The translations under genes were made by a program, and so were the position numbers. Shown here piece after piece: positions 11,401-23,645 of a stretch of DNA of 64,000 bases (its first letter is position 1; each line of letters starts with the position of its first letter). Source of the stretch: Enchytraeus crypticus (lineage: Eukaryota > Annelida > Clitellata > Enchytraeida > Enchytraeidae); the NCBI GenBank assembly GCA_905160935.1, contig CAJHZI010000430.1:802630-866629 (forward strand), read 5' to 3'. The notes below the pieces were generated by a model. It saw only the letters and a program-made list of their open reading frames with translations. It did not search any database and had not been told where the DNA came from.

Positions 11401-12752
11401 ATCACCGTTCAGCACCAGTCCTAGCAGTCAATCAATCAATCAATCATCTTTAGTAACCAATCATCGTTCAGCACCAATCCTAGCAATCAATCAATCAATC
11501 AATCACCGTTCAGCACCAGTCCTTGCAATCAATCAATCAATCACCGTTCAGCACCAGTCCTAGCAATCAATCAATCAATAAACAGACCAGTCAGTAAATC
11601 TACCAAAAATGCACCAATATATTAATTAGTCACTTAAATAAAAAATCAATAAATCAATAAAGAATTTATTACTTATTCCACTAATCAATTGCCCAAGCTG
11701 ATTGAGAGGTTGATTACTGCTGGCAATCAATCAGGAAGATTCAATACAACTTAATCGATGAATCAAATCAATCAATCAATCAATAATCATATCAATTCGT
11801 GAAGTCGTATAGCTCAGTATCTAACGAATTATTTTTTATCATTCAGTAATTAACATAATAATTAGTAATTAATAATTAATCATTAATAATAATAATAACA
11901 ATCATAATAATAATAATAATAAATAAATAAATAAATAATATTTAAAAAATAATAATTATTATTACTATTATAATTAATAAATATTAAATCTACGGCATTG
12001 CCAGTCTTCTCCTCTATCCCACTAAGGCCTTGCTGCTCAAAGGCTGCAACTGGAAGCAGGGTCTTCGCCATATAAGCGATGACGCAGTTTGCGTCACGAA
12101 ATTCTTCGGGGGTACCTGAAATCACTTATTAGAGTGGTATCGTATAATTGTACAGTATCCCCCCTAAGTTACGTTGGGTGTCAAAGGCCAAATTTGGGGA
12201 GGGAGAGACGCCCCTGACAGTAAGGGAAACTAGATGGCCGTAGTGAGCAAATTTTATTTTAGTTTCTGTTTGAAAATTTTATTTTAGTTTCTGTACTACA
12301 TATGTTGATCACACTTTGGACTGTTGATTTGTATGCTTTCAAAATTTTTTGTCGGTGTTTGAAGACTTTTACATAAACATATGTACAACTACTAAATTAA
12401 ACAACCTCACCCCCCACACTACAGGGGTCCACCCCCCTGTGTCAGGGTCCCCCTGTGTCAGGGCCCCCCTGTGTCAGCCCCCGCCCCCCTGTGTCAGGGA
12501 TCCCCCCCTGTGTCAGGGCCCCACTGTCCTGCAGAAAGCTGTAAATTCTCGATTAGTCTGGACGAGAGAGGCTGCCTGCAGATGTCGTAGGGTGCAGTGA
12601 GACAGATTAAAGGTTTGCAGTGTTTGGGGGCAGTGAGGCGTACTAGAACTAGAGAAAAGAATTGCGAGCTGCAGGTAGCAGACTATAGTGTGAGAGAGAT
12701 TAATGGATCAGTGAAACGTATTGAAGAATCGGCGTTGCTCAAGTCTGGAGTG

Positions 12753-12794
<42 letters not shown>

Positions 12795-12814
12795 AGAGAG
12801 AGAGTGAGTGAGTA

Positions 12815-12866
<52 letters not shown>

Positions 12867-15800
12867 TGAGACAGTGAGAGAGTGATAGACAGAGAGAGAG
12901 AGAGAATGAGAGACAGACAGAGACACAGACAGAGAGAGAAAGACAGAGATCTCGTTTGATTGAGAAATGGAGAGAGATAGAGAAGAGAGAACAAGAAAAA
13001 AAGAGAAAAGGTAGATAAAAAACTAAAAGAGATAAGGTTAACGTCAGTTTCCTCATTTGAAAGAGATGTCAGTGACGGGCGAGCCCAGGATTTTAACCCT
13101 GCATATACTGATCCGCGGTCGCGTATCTTACCAAGATCGCACAGGATCGTCAACAACAAAATGGCAAAAATATTCAAATATCTAAGCTGCTATAAGCAGA
13201 TTTCACCACCAAATTAATTCAAGATATTCTAGCAAGAAATCAATTTAATTGAAATGTAGATTAGAAAGAATGTGGTGTTTAGCGATGGGAAGTTATTTTT
13301 TATTCTGCAGAAAAACTTGACGTTACCTGCGATGGTACCGCTGAATGTTTCCACAGGGTTACCCAGGGGTCCTTTCCTCCCACCAATATCAACAGTTCCA
13401 GGTCCATCGAACACTGTCAGTGGCATGCCTTATCAATCAATTAATAAAATATTAAATCAATCAGGTAAAAGAAACTATAGGGTTAATCATCGAAATCTAC
13501 CATTACTAGTCGAAGACTGTTTTCAGCATGTCCTGACGAAAGGGTATACTTCAGTAAACCTTTCTCTCTCCCTCTCCCTCTTTCTCTATCTCTCTCACTC
13601 CCTTTTTCTCTTAGTGCACTGCCCATTAGCAGGTCCATAGTATATTACTCCTCCACTCTTCTCTGCCTTCCGATTTCCTCCTCATATCCATATATGAGTG
13701 GATCTGTAAATTATCTGATATTCCTAATCTCGGTCTGCCTCAGTTGGGGTTTTGGTTTTAGACCACCCACCTGTTGGGCTTCTGGCTCTAAACCACCCAC
13801 CTGTTGGGGTTATGGTTTTAATCGACTCACCTGTTGGGGTTATGGTTATAAACCACCCACCTGTTTGGGTACTGGTTTAAAACCACCCACCTGTTGGGGT
13901 TACGGTTTTAAACCAACTACCTGTTTGGGTTATGGTTTTAAACCACCCACCTGTTGTGGTTCTGGTTTTAAACCACCCACCTGTTGTGGTTCTGGTTTTA
14001 AACCATCCACCTGTTTGGGTTCTGATTTTAAACCATCACACTGTTGGGGTTCTAGTTTTAAACCACACACCTGTTTGGGTTATGGTTTTAAACCACCCAT
14101 CTGTTGTAATTATGGTTTTAAACCATCCACCTGTTTGGGTTATGGTTTTAAACCACCCACCTGGTGGTGTTCTGGTTTGAGAGGGCAGGTCATCGACCCT
14201 TAGGGTGGAATTTGAGCCTTGGCGGGAGAAGTTTATCACGTGATAGGAGCCGTCGTCCACTCGTCTGAGCGTCTCTGAGATATGATGAGCGCTGAGCCCC
14301 AGGTTGTACTCAGCGTGCACATGACCTTCTATCTGCCTCAATCAATCAATCAATCAATCAATCAGTCAGTCAATCAATCAGTCAATCGATCAGTCAATTA
14401 ATCGGTCTATCAAGCGATCAATCAATCAGTCAATCATTCAATCAATCGGTCGATCAGTCAATAAATAAATAAATTACTTAATTAATTAATCAGTCACTTA
14501 ATCAATCAATCCATCAATTAATCAACAAATCAATCCAACAATTATTCTACAATCCATCCGCCAATTAGTTAATCAATTAATTAAATAAGCAATTCATTAA
14601 TCACTTAGTCTGTCAGTCAATCATTCTGTCTATCAATTAGTTAACCAATAAATTAGCGAGTCAATCAACCAGTAAGTCAATATTAATCTGAGGCCTATCA
14701 AAAGTTAAACTAGATTACTGCAATAGCCTCTAACCAGTCTTAGTTGAAGATAGTCGCCAGACGTCTCGCTGCTCATGCTCAGTATTACACAGTTAGATTT
14801 CATTGTTATTAGCCCCATCGTTAGGTTATCTGCTACTGTGTCCTCACTCTCCATTGGTCGAGCCGAGTATGTAATCAATCCTCCCATTGGTCCAAATGTA
14901 TAAGCTATACTGTCTGCATAGCAATATAGTTGTAGATGCTAAATAACAAAGCTTAATATGCTGGCATTTAGTAAGGATTCAAAGATGTTCAATAGGCCTG
15001 CTATATAATTTAAATATTTATTACACAATAAATCAGAATAAAGCTTCACCTGAGTCAGAATCAGTTCCATTGATCTTATTAATGAAACTAAAGAAGGCAT
15101 AGGGGCCCACCTTGTCATACGCAGTATGACCCAAGAATAATGATATATCAAAAGGAATGCTATAGATGATTTAAAGATCCACTCGTATGTGGACATGATG
15201 ACGAAAATGGAAGATAGAGATGAGTGAAGGCATTAGATACCATGGATCTGCCAGTAGGCAGTGCACTAAGAGAGAGAGTTACAAACCGTCAGAGCAGGTG
15301 TGACCAGTGAATGATGTAGTGGCGTTACATACCATGGACCTGCCAGTAGGCACTGCACTAAGAGAGAGAGTTACAAACCGTCAGAGCAGGTGTGACCAGT
15401 GAATGATGTGGAGGCGCAGTCACAAGTGAACGAGTTCAACAACTGAAGACATACACCACCGTTATCACACGAGCGTACCGTGCACTCTAGTCAGTCAAAC
15501 ATTCAATCATTCAATCAATCAATCTGTCAATCAATCAAGCTGTCAATAAGTCAATAAGTTAATCAACCATTCAATCAATCAAACAAACAACCAGTCAATC
15601 TGTCAATCAATCAATCTGTCAAAAAGTCAATAAGTTAATCAGTCATTCAATCAACAAATCACTTTCATCACATGAGAGTGATGTGTCATCACACAATCAC
15701 AACAAATCACAACAAATCAATCAACACCAATCACTCTCTCAATCAGTCAGTCAATCAACCAATCAATTAATCAATCAAACAACCAATCGATCTACCTATC

Positions 15801-18800
15801 TATCAATCAATTTGTCACTAGCATTGATATCAAGATCACCGCTGACATGGAGCAGTTTGCAATAGTTTATGGTCAATTAACCTATCAGAACTTAGAAGAA
15901 CTCAGAGGAACTCATAGGAACTTAGAAGAACTCTAACCATCGATACGTTCCGACAGAGGAACGCAATTAAAACACAGCACTGATCGATACCCTATCCGAC
16001 CTATAATGCCTTCAACACTTCTTCTAGAAGCACGTGAGAGGATTTGTATAGAATTCTCCAATCTTCTCGACTTATTTCAATGAAACCATCAGAAAATGAG
16101 CAGCTAATAAAATCAAATCTCTGTTATTCTTTATTTTTTCTATGAATTACTAGTTTACATTAAATTCGTTAGATGGTTTAGCAATCTATATTGTTTCGTG
16201 TTTTATGGGTAAACAAAGCATCAAGGTAGGTAGGTTGTAGTGTGCTTAACGTCAAGGTTCAGAAGCACAAGACTTCTCTTCAATACGACTCGACACACTC
16301 GAGCTACCGTCACAAAGATTAAGGCAACATTGAGTTACTGGTAATACACTGATGTGAGACTTACCATGGCGCATTAATGATAGAGATACATTTACCCAGA
16401 TGCTGTCGTCGATTTGTCACTAGTATAAACGATCACCCAATATGTTTCCAATAAAATCAAAGAAAACGGGTGTTAACTCCTCTTGAGATCAGTGAAGAAT
16501 TTAGGGGTCCTTGCCTGAGCCACGCCATACCTTATGACAGAGCTAATTTCACCCGGGTTTGGTTAGAATTATTGGCGTGGGTGGGGGGTGGGGGGTGGGG
16601 GGGGGAGGTGCAGAAAGGAACGTGGGTGAAAATAGGGAAGAAAAGTTGTAGCGTAGCAACCGTTAAACGTCTTCCACCATCAATCCTTGCTGACACCCGG
16701 GGCTTCCCTTAGAAATAAAACTTCAAGATTCATTACAGGCTGCCACATCGATGAGATGTCTCGATCTTTACTGCTAATTTTACGTCGCTGTACTGCCTCA
16801 CACTGAGCAAGGCGTTTTATTATTACATGCGAATTAATCGAGTGACTTATTGATGAAATATGGTCGATTAATTGATTTATGGATTGATTGATTGATTGAT
16901 TGATTGATGGCTCAAATGATAGATTGACTGATTTATTGATGACTGTTTGCTTGATCGATTCATTAATTGATTGATTGATTGACAGACAGACTGGTTGATT
17001 GAGTGCTTAATTGATTAACTGATTGATTAATTGATTAACTGATTGTTGGTTTATGGACTGATCAATAGACTGATTGAAAGATTGATTGATTGCTATACAG
17101 ATAAACGGATGAAGAGAGAGGTAGGGTGATAGAAAGAGATAGAGAGAGGGGGGAATTGATAGAGGAAAACATATAAAGCTGGCAAAACTAATGTTAACAG
17201 CAGTTTTCTCACTAGAAAGCGATGTCAGTGACGACGGGCAAGCCCAGGATTTTAACCCCGCACATACTGATCCGCGGTCGAATATCTTACCGACATCGAC
17301 ACTGGCTCCAGCCTGGTGTAGAGCCTATGGGGGGGGGGGGGGAGGAAAACGTGACGACATTTAGCTTTTTGTTTCTACGATGTAATTTCTCTGGTCGAGT
17401 CCCTCGCTTCAGCAACTCTTCTACAAGATGACTGGCTTTTAACTTAAACACCACGTTAACGTCTAGTGGAGCAAGATGACGATCATACGATGTATGAAAT
17501 TAATTGAAGATCAACAGTTACTATGTGCGTTACGTTACGTAAATTTGAATGTTTAGAACGTCATTTCATTGTTTAACATTCTACTCATATGCAATCTTGG
17601 TTGTGTGTTACTTGGATGTGATTATGCTAATATATCTCTCTCACTCTCTCTTTCTTTCTCTCTCACTCTCTCTCTCACTCTCTCTCCTTCTCTCTCTCTT
17701 TTTCTCTCCCTGTCTCTGTCTTTCTCTTTCTTTCTCTCTCTCTCTATCTCTATCTCTCTATCTATCCATCCATCCGTCCTTATATTCATCCATCCATCCA
17801 TCCATCTATTCATCCATCTAACCATTCATCCATCCATCCATTCATCCACCCAACCATTCATCCATCCATCCATTCATCCATCCATCCATCCTTCCATCCA
17901 TCCATTCATCCATCCATCCATCCATCCATCCATTCATCCTTCCATCCATCCATCCTTCCATCCATCCATCCATTCATCCATCCATCCAACCATTCATCCA
18001 TTCATCCATTCATCCATCCATCCATCCTTCCATCTATCCATCCATCCATTCATCCATGTATCCATCCATGCATTCATCCATCCAACCATTCATCCATCCA
18101 TCCATCCATCAAGTCCTACTTTAAATTGTAAGCAATTCTGTTTTTATCACAATTGTAGCAATATGAATTACTGATTGATCGAGAAACCTAGAGAATAGAA
18201 CCGTTGATTCCCGAATATGTTCTTTAAAGGCCAGGAAAGCAACTATCGTGAAATTACTGTCGATTATTTTAAAGTTCTAAAATTGAGCAAGAATTATTCT
18301 GCCTGCGAAGTGTCATGCATTTATTACGGACTTTGTAATGGGATTAAATCTCAGTCACTTGGAGTGAACGTCAAGATTACATACGATTTACAATGTCGGA
18401 ACATACAAACAGGAACCAGCTTTTTATGTTAATAATGGTGTTTTAGAAATTTAATTTTCATATCTTTATTTAACTCTTAGTCTGGCAATATATTTTCCGC
18501 TACAAGTTTATGAAATATTCATCTAGTGTTTTTGCATTTATTACGGACTCGAGTTAAATCAAAGCGCGGGCATTTCTGCGTGCAAAGTCAAGTATAGCTA
18601 AATAAACTAATAAACATCCTGAAAACAATTTCGTTAAGAATATCTACTTCTTACCTCCGTGTTGCAGGCGGGTATCTGAAAAGTATACAACAGAAAGTAA
18701 TTATTTTAAAGAGTGGTGACCTAACGTAACTGAATACACCTTAAACCTAGTAAATATAGCTCTTTAAATCAATAAAATGTTGGTTTGCGTACAATTTTGT

Positions 18801-21800
18801 AATGGGATTAAATCTCAGTCACTTGGAGTGAACGTCAAGATTACATACGATTTACAATGTCGGAACATACAAACAGGAACCAGCTTTTTATGTTAATAAT
18901 GGTGTTTTAGAAATTTAATTTTCATATCTTTATTTAACTCTTAGTCTGGCAATATATTTTCCGCTACAAGTTTATGAAATATTCATCTAGTGTTTTTGAT
19001 ATAAATCATAAAGTCTAGCCAGTTTAAGGAAACCCAGATAGTGCGATTAAATAGTAGACCAAACCTGCGAGTATTTAGATAATTAGCTAGACTAGCCTAG
19101 GCTGTTTTACTGAAAGTCGCTGTCGTCTATGACAACATCGAGCACTATACATCGTGCACTTAAACAAATCCATGCAGACGAGCCAAACAAAGATGAACAA
19201 AAACTCTGGGTGAAAAATAGAGATGGAAAAGATAGGTCTTCAACTGCCTATGGAACTGTTCATAGGAAAGCAAAGGCCGATGTCATTCAAACGAAGACTT
19301 CCGAAGATTGGATTGAAGAGAATTCCGGATCTGCGGTGCAGCATGCTGGAAAGAACGATTAGATAGCTTGGAGCGTGAAGGTAAGCTAGGTTTCACAAGA
19401 GTAACTAATTTAGAAGACCTAGTAACAGCAGGCTGCATCACTTTAACCAAGTGAGAGATATAACTAAATTAAGGCAAATCAGGATTTAGTCAAGTGTGAT
19501 GTCGTTTTAACCATTAAAATGGCTTCTTTTTTAAAATAAAAATTCAATTATAAAAGTAACTTAAGGTAATGTTTTAAATAACCCAAACCCTACAAAAACA
19601 GCATGTAAGAAAGGAAATCATGTAACATAATTATGCGGAATGCCTCGTGTGTAACTATACGAAATATAAAAAATAAAAAAATTAATGTGTAACTTGACCA
19701 CCCAATTAGCATAAAACATTAAATCAATCGATCAATAAGAATTTAACGTCCGGTTTCTAGCCATAAGGATATATCAGGAACGTCACTAAATACCCTATAA
19801 TCGTGTAATAAATATGTGCAACAAGAAAAGGGTGTTTAAGGCGTCACGCTATACAAACAATAATGAGACAGATAGCCTAGTCGTCGAATGCAACAAGAAA
19901 CAATGGAAAGGGTGGGAGATAGAGAGGGGGGGTGAGGAGGACAGAGTAGATATCACGTGACCTAAGCCACTTCCGGTCTGGTTTGACATGTGATGAGCTT
20001 GTTAGGACGCTATGATGGATTGAACGCTTCACATGAATGGGACTCAATGGGCTTCCTTTACTGCCTCTTCTTCTCTAAGTCTTTCTCTCTGTCTCTCTAT
20101 ATTTCACTGTCTCTCTCTCTCTCTCTCTCCTTCATTGTCTCTCTCTCTTTCTCTGTCTGTATTCTTGATTTTTATATTCTGTATCTCTCTCTCGCCCCCC
20201 CCCCCCCCCACCTCTCTCTCTCTCTCTAACTCTCTCTATCTCCTCTCTCTCTCTCTCTCTCTCTGTCTCTCTGTCTTCTCCATCTCTCTCTCGCCCTCTG
20301 TCTCTCTCTCTCTCTCTCATTCTCTCTATCTCTCCATGGATTTCCATTTCTCTGTATACAATTCGTTTTTTGTTCTCTCAACATCTCACTCTGACATATT
20401 TCTCACTTTGACATATTTATGAGTCACATTTCTCCGTCCTTACACTTTACATGCCTGTCTTATAATTCTATTCTGTCAACATTACTAGACTACTTTCAGG
20501 ACGGTGATGATGATGACTATTTTCATAAAGGTCCACACAGTTTTACTCGCATCTATGACTTCAGTTAACAAAATCTTCTTTACCGCTTTGAATATTTCTA
20601 AGATGTTGAATTTGGAAAATTTAGAAGTCTTCATTCTCATCTTTCTGTATTTATTTTTAAAATTTATTTATTTACTGCTTCTTTATTTACTTTTTCTTTT
20701 ACAACAGATTGGAGACTGTTAAACTGACCTATATTATATTTTGACTGGAGCCAGTGGCGATGTCGGTAAGATACTCGACCGCGGATCAGTCTTTACGGGG
20801 TTCAAATCCTACGCTCTCCCGTCACTGACATCGCTTTCGAGTGAGGAAGCAGTCATTAACAGTAGTTCTATTTTAGCTTTTATTCTGAACTGACCTCTAT
20901 ATTCACGGCAGTCATTAATGTCTTCTTTCCTGCTGAAGAGGAAAAGGTATGGAAGCCAAACAAGATATGATATCATATGTCATAGAAACGGAAAAGTTCA
21001 GAAGTGCCTTAAGCGGAGGATTGGATTGCTATTCAATTTTCTTCCAACTTACTCCATCGACAATATCTTATCTAACTTATTTCTTTTTTATTTTATCCTA
21101 TTTGATTTTGTACTGTTGCATTTTTGATGATTTGTTTTTTATTTTACACGATCCTGACCTTTAATTTATCTGTTAAATAATTTGCCAGTTAATTCGTTAG
21201 CGAGACATAGGCCGTTAGTGACAAATTAGGCCTATTGAGTCAAATAAGATGGTTAAATAAGATAGTGTTCTCAGTCGAAGCTGAGGAAGGCATAGGAACC
21301 CACCTCGTCATAAGCAGAACCCTCCAAGAATAACGGTAGGCCTATATCAAAAGGAATGTTGGGTAATTTGAAGATTCATCCGTATGTGGACATGAGGAGG
21401 AAAGCGGAAGACAGAGAAGAGTGAAGGCGTCACATACCATGGACCTGCCAGTAGGCAGTGCACTATGAGAGAGACAGAGAGAGTGAGAGAGAGATTATTA
21501 TTTTTTTTTTTAAATTTTATTTTATTAATCTCCCTTTCCTCCCCGGTAAATTTTCTCAGAGAATAAAATAGATTTGTTAGAGCTTACCCTTGCAGGCTCG
21601 TCTGACCCCTAATTAATTATTATTGTTATTATTATTACTATTATTATTATTATACTATTATTATTATGATTATTGTTATTATTTTTTAAAAAAATTTTAT
21701 AAAAATTTTATTTTTATTTACCCCGGTGTAAAGAACCTGGGGTTTGATAAAAACGATTCAAGCAATACGTGCTGAATCGCCGCCCGGCTACTCGAGGTCA

Positions 21801-23598
21801 TCAAACGGCAATAATAATTAATTATTATAATTATTATTATTGTTTTGTTAATGCTTACCCTTACAGCCTCGTCGTACCCCTAGCCTAAGACTTTCCTTGA
21901 CCTTGACCTTTGGATCATTCAACGTGACCGAATTACCGTCGATATCCACCGAGGCCATGCAACCCTCGTATCCCTCCGCCGACCAAATAGTCCCCGGTAG
22001 TCTGCTGTATTCTTGTGCGGGTAAACCGCCTAAATAAACAAGATGGCTATCTGTCGACACCTTTCTTTCCTGTCTTTCTGCTCTTTTAAAGTGACGCTGC
22101 TTTTTGTGAATGTATGTTTCAGTTATGTCGGGTGAATTTGAAAATTTTGGTTTCCCATCTTTTGATTCTTTTCTAATTGAGGCCTCAGAAGGTTGACCCA
22201 GTTTTTTATTTAGGGAGAAACCTGTGATGTCAGAATTGTTGATTTTCTCTGTGTCTCCGCCCATTGATTCCAAGTGGGCGTGGTCGTATGTAACGGTTTC
22301 GTCAACACGAAGGAGGTGCCTATGTGATGACAGACAGGTGATGCTAACGCCGTGCCATTTGTCGTCGTTTACCGGCACAGTGCTGTACATGGTGTAGTGG
22401 ACGGTGTCGTTTGAAGTAGGCGTGGTTTGACAACTGCTGCCGTCCAATGAGGTTGAGCCGTACGAATACTTGATTCGCCCGCGTAGTAATTCCACGCCTA
22501 CGTAGCATATTCCTCTCGCTGATTGGTGAACTGGTAGATTTGAAAATAGCAACAAGCCGTTTAATTGGCTTGTTTTGATCTATTTGAAAATATCAAAACA
22601 AATCAAACTTTAGATGCAAAATAGTGCAATATATAGTGCAAAATACTTTCAATGAAAAATTCTTTTCAGTTACTCTTCAATTATATATTTAACTTTACTA
22701 TCTCAAAGGAAGGGAGTTTTTTCTAGTTCACATTTCAAAAATTAATTTCAATTAAAATTCAAATAGGCCTACAGTTTTAAGCAGAATAATCAAGAAATGT
22801 GTTGGCCTATAATGCTAAACACTACGAAATTGTATTTAAAATACAATACAAATACTATTATGTAAATACTATTATGTAAATACTATTATGTAAATACTAT
22901 TTGCATAATTTAATTTACTTACCAAGAAGAATATATTGTAGGAGGAGCCAAGTTTAAGATCGACAGTCAGGTAGGAGGAGCTAGTGACGAAGGTTATGGG
23001 AAAATTGACAAGAGAATCTTTAGCCACACCCATGGACGGGAACATCCTCTTGAATCTCCGCCCTGCAGTGATTTGATTGGCTGTCAGCTTATGATAGGCG
23101 TGTCGAATCGATTGAATGTTGATATCTTCTGCATAAAAAATTTCATGAACAAATATAGGCCTAGTTTTTATGACCACATTTCGTCGACTCCCACAGACAA
23201 ATTTTATTGTTTGGACAACAAATTACATAACACCATAATTACACCGGCACTTGGGCAATAGGCCTACATAGAAAAATACCAGGTAACATGTTTTAAAATG
23301 CAGGAATTAAATCGACACAATTCGGTATTCTCAAAACATAATTGTGAAAATTCTGTAAACTGAATCTCAATTTTGCAAATGCTATAAAAATGCTATCTCC
23401 CTCTCTCTCTGTTTTTTTTTTCTCTCTCTCTCTCTCTCTAACTCCGCCCCTCTCACTGTCTATGTGTCTATCTCTATCTCTATCTCTTTCTCTCTTTTTT
23501 TTCTCTCTCTCTCTCTATTTCGCTCTCTCTCTAACTCCGCCCCTCTCTCTGTCTATGTCTCTATCTCTATCTCTATCTCTCTCTCTCTTTCTCTCTTT

Positions 23599-23645
<47 letters not shown>

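Noticed and set aside
11990-12125. Candidate neurexin exon with an ATTTCAG acceptor on the reverse strand
   Set aside because: The flanking exons (13428-13327 and 11268-11157) join directly in phase and match LNS6 without a gap; this piece has no good donor and shares a motif with repeat sequence near 25910.
12683-13177. Long S/L- or R/E-rich frames over GA/TC tracts (also 17549-17821, 20033-20422, 23390-23686, 47264-47668)
   Set aside because: Pure translation of dinucleotide repeats in several frames on both strands; no independent coding signal.
13741-14176. CRISPR-like regular array
   Set aside because: Units are contiguous with no unique spacers, and the setting is a eukaryotic intron.
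13694-14203. 169-codon frame with repeated GFKPPTC units on the plus strand
   Set aside because: Antisense translation of the 30-bp minisatellite at the neurexin donor; the repeat, not a gene, explains the open frame.
17569-18174. 201-codon I-H-P-S frame
   Set aside because: Product of the CATC tetranucleotide minisatellite.
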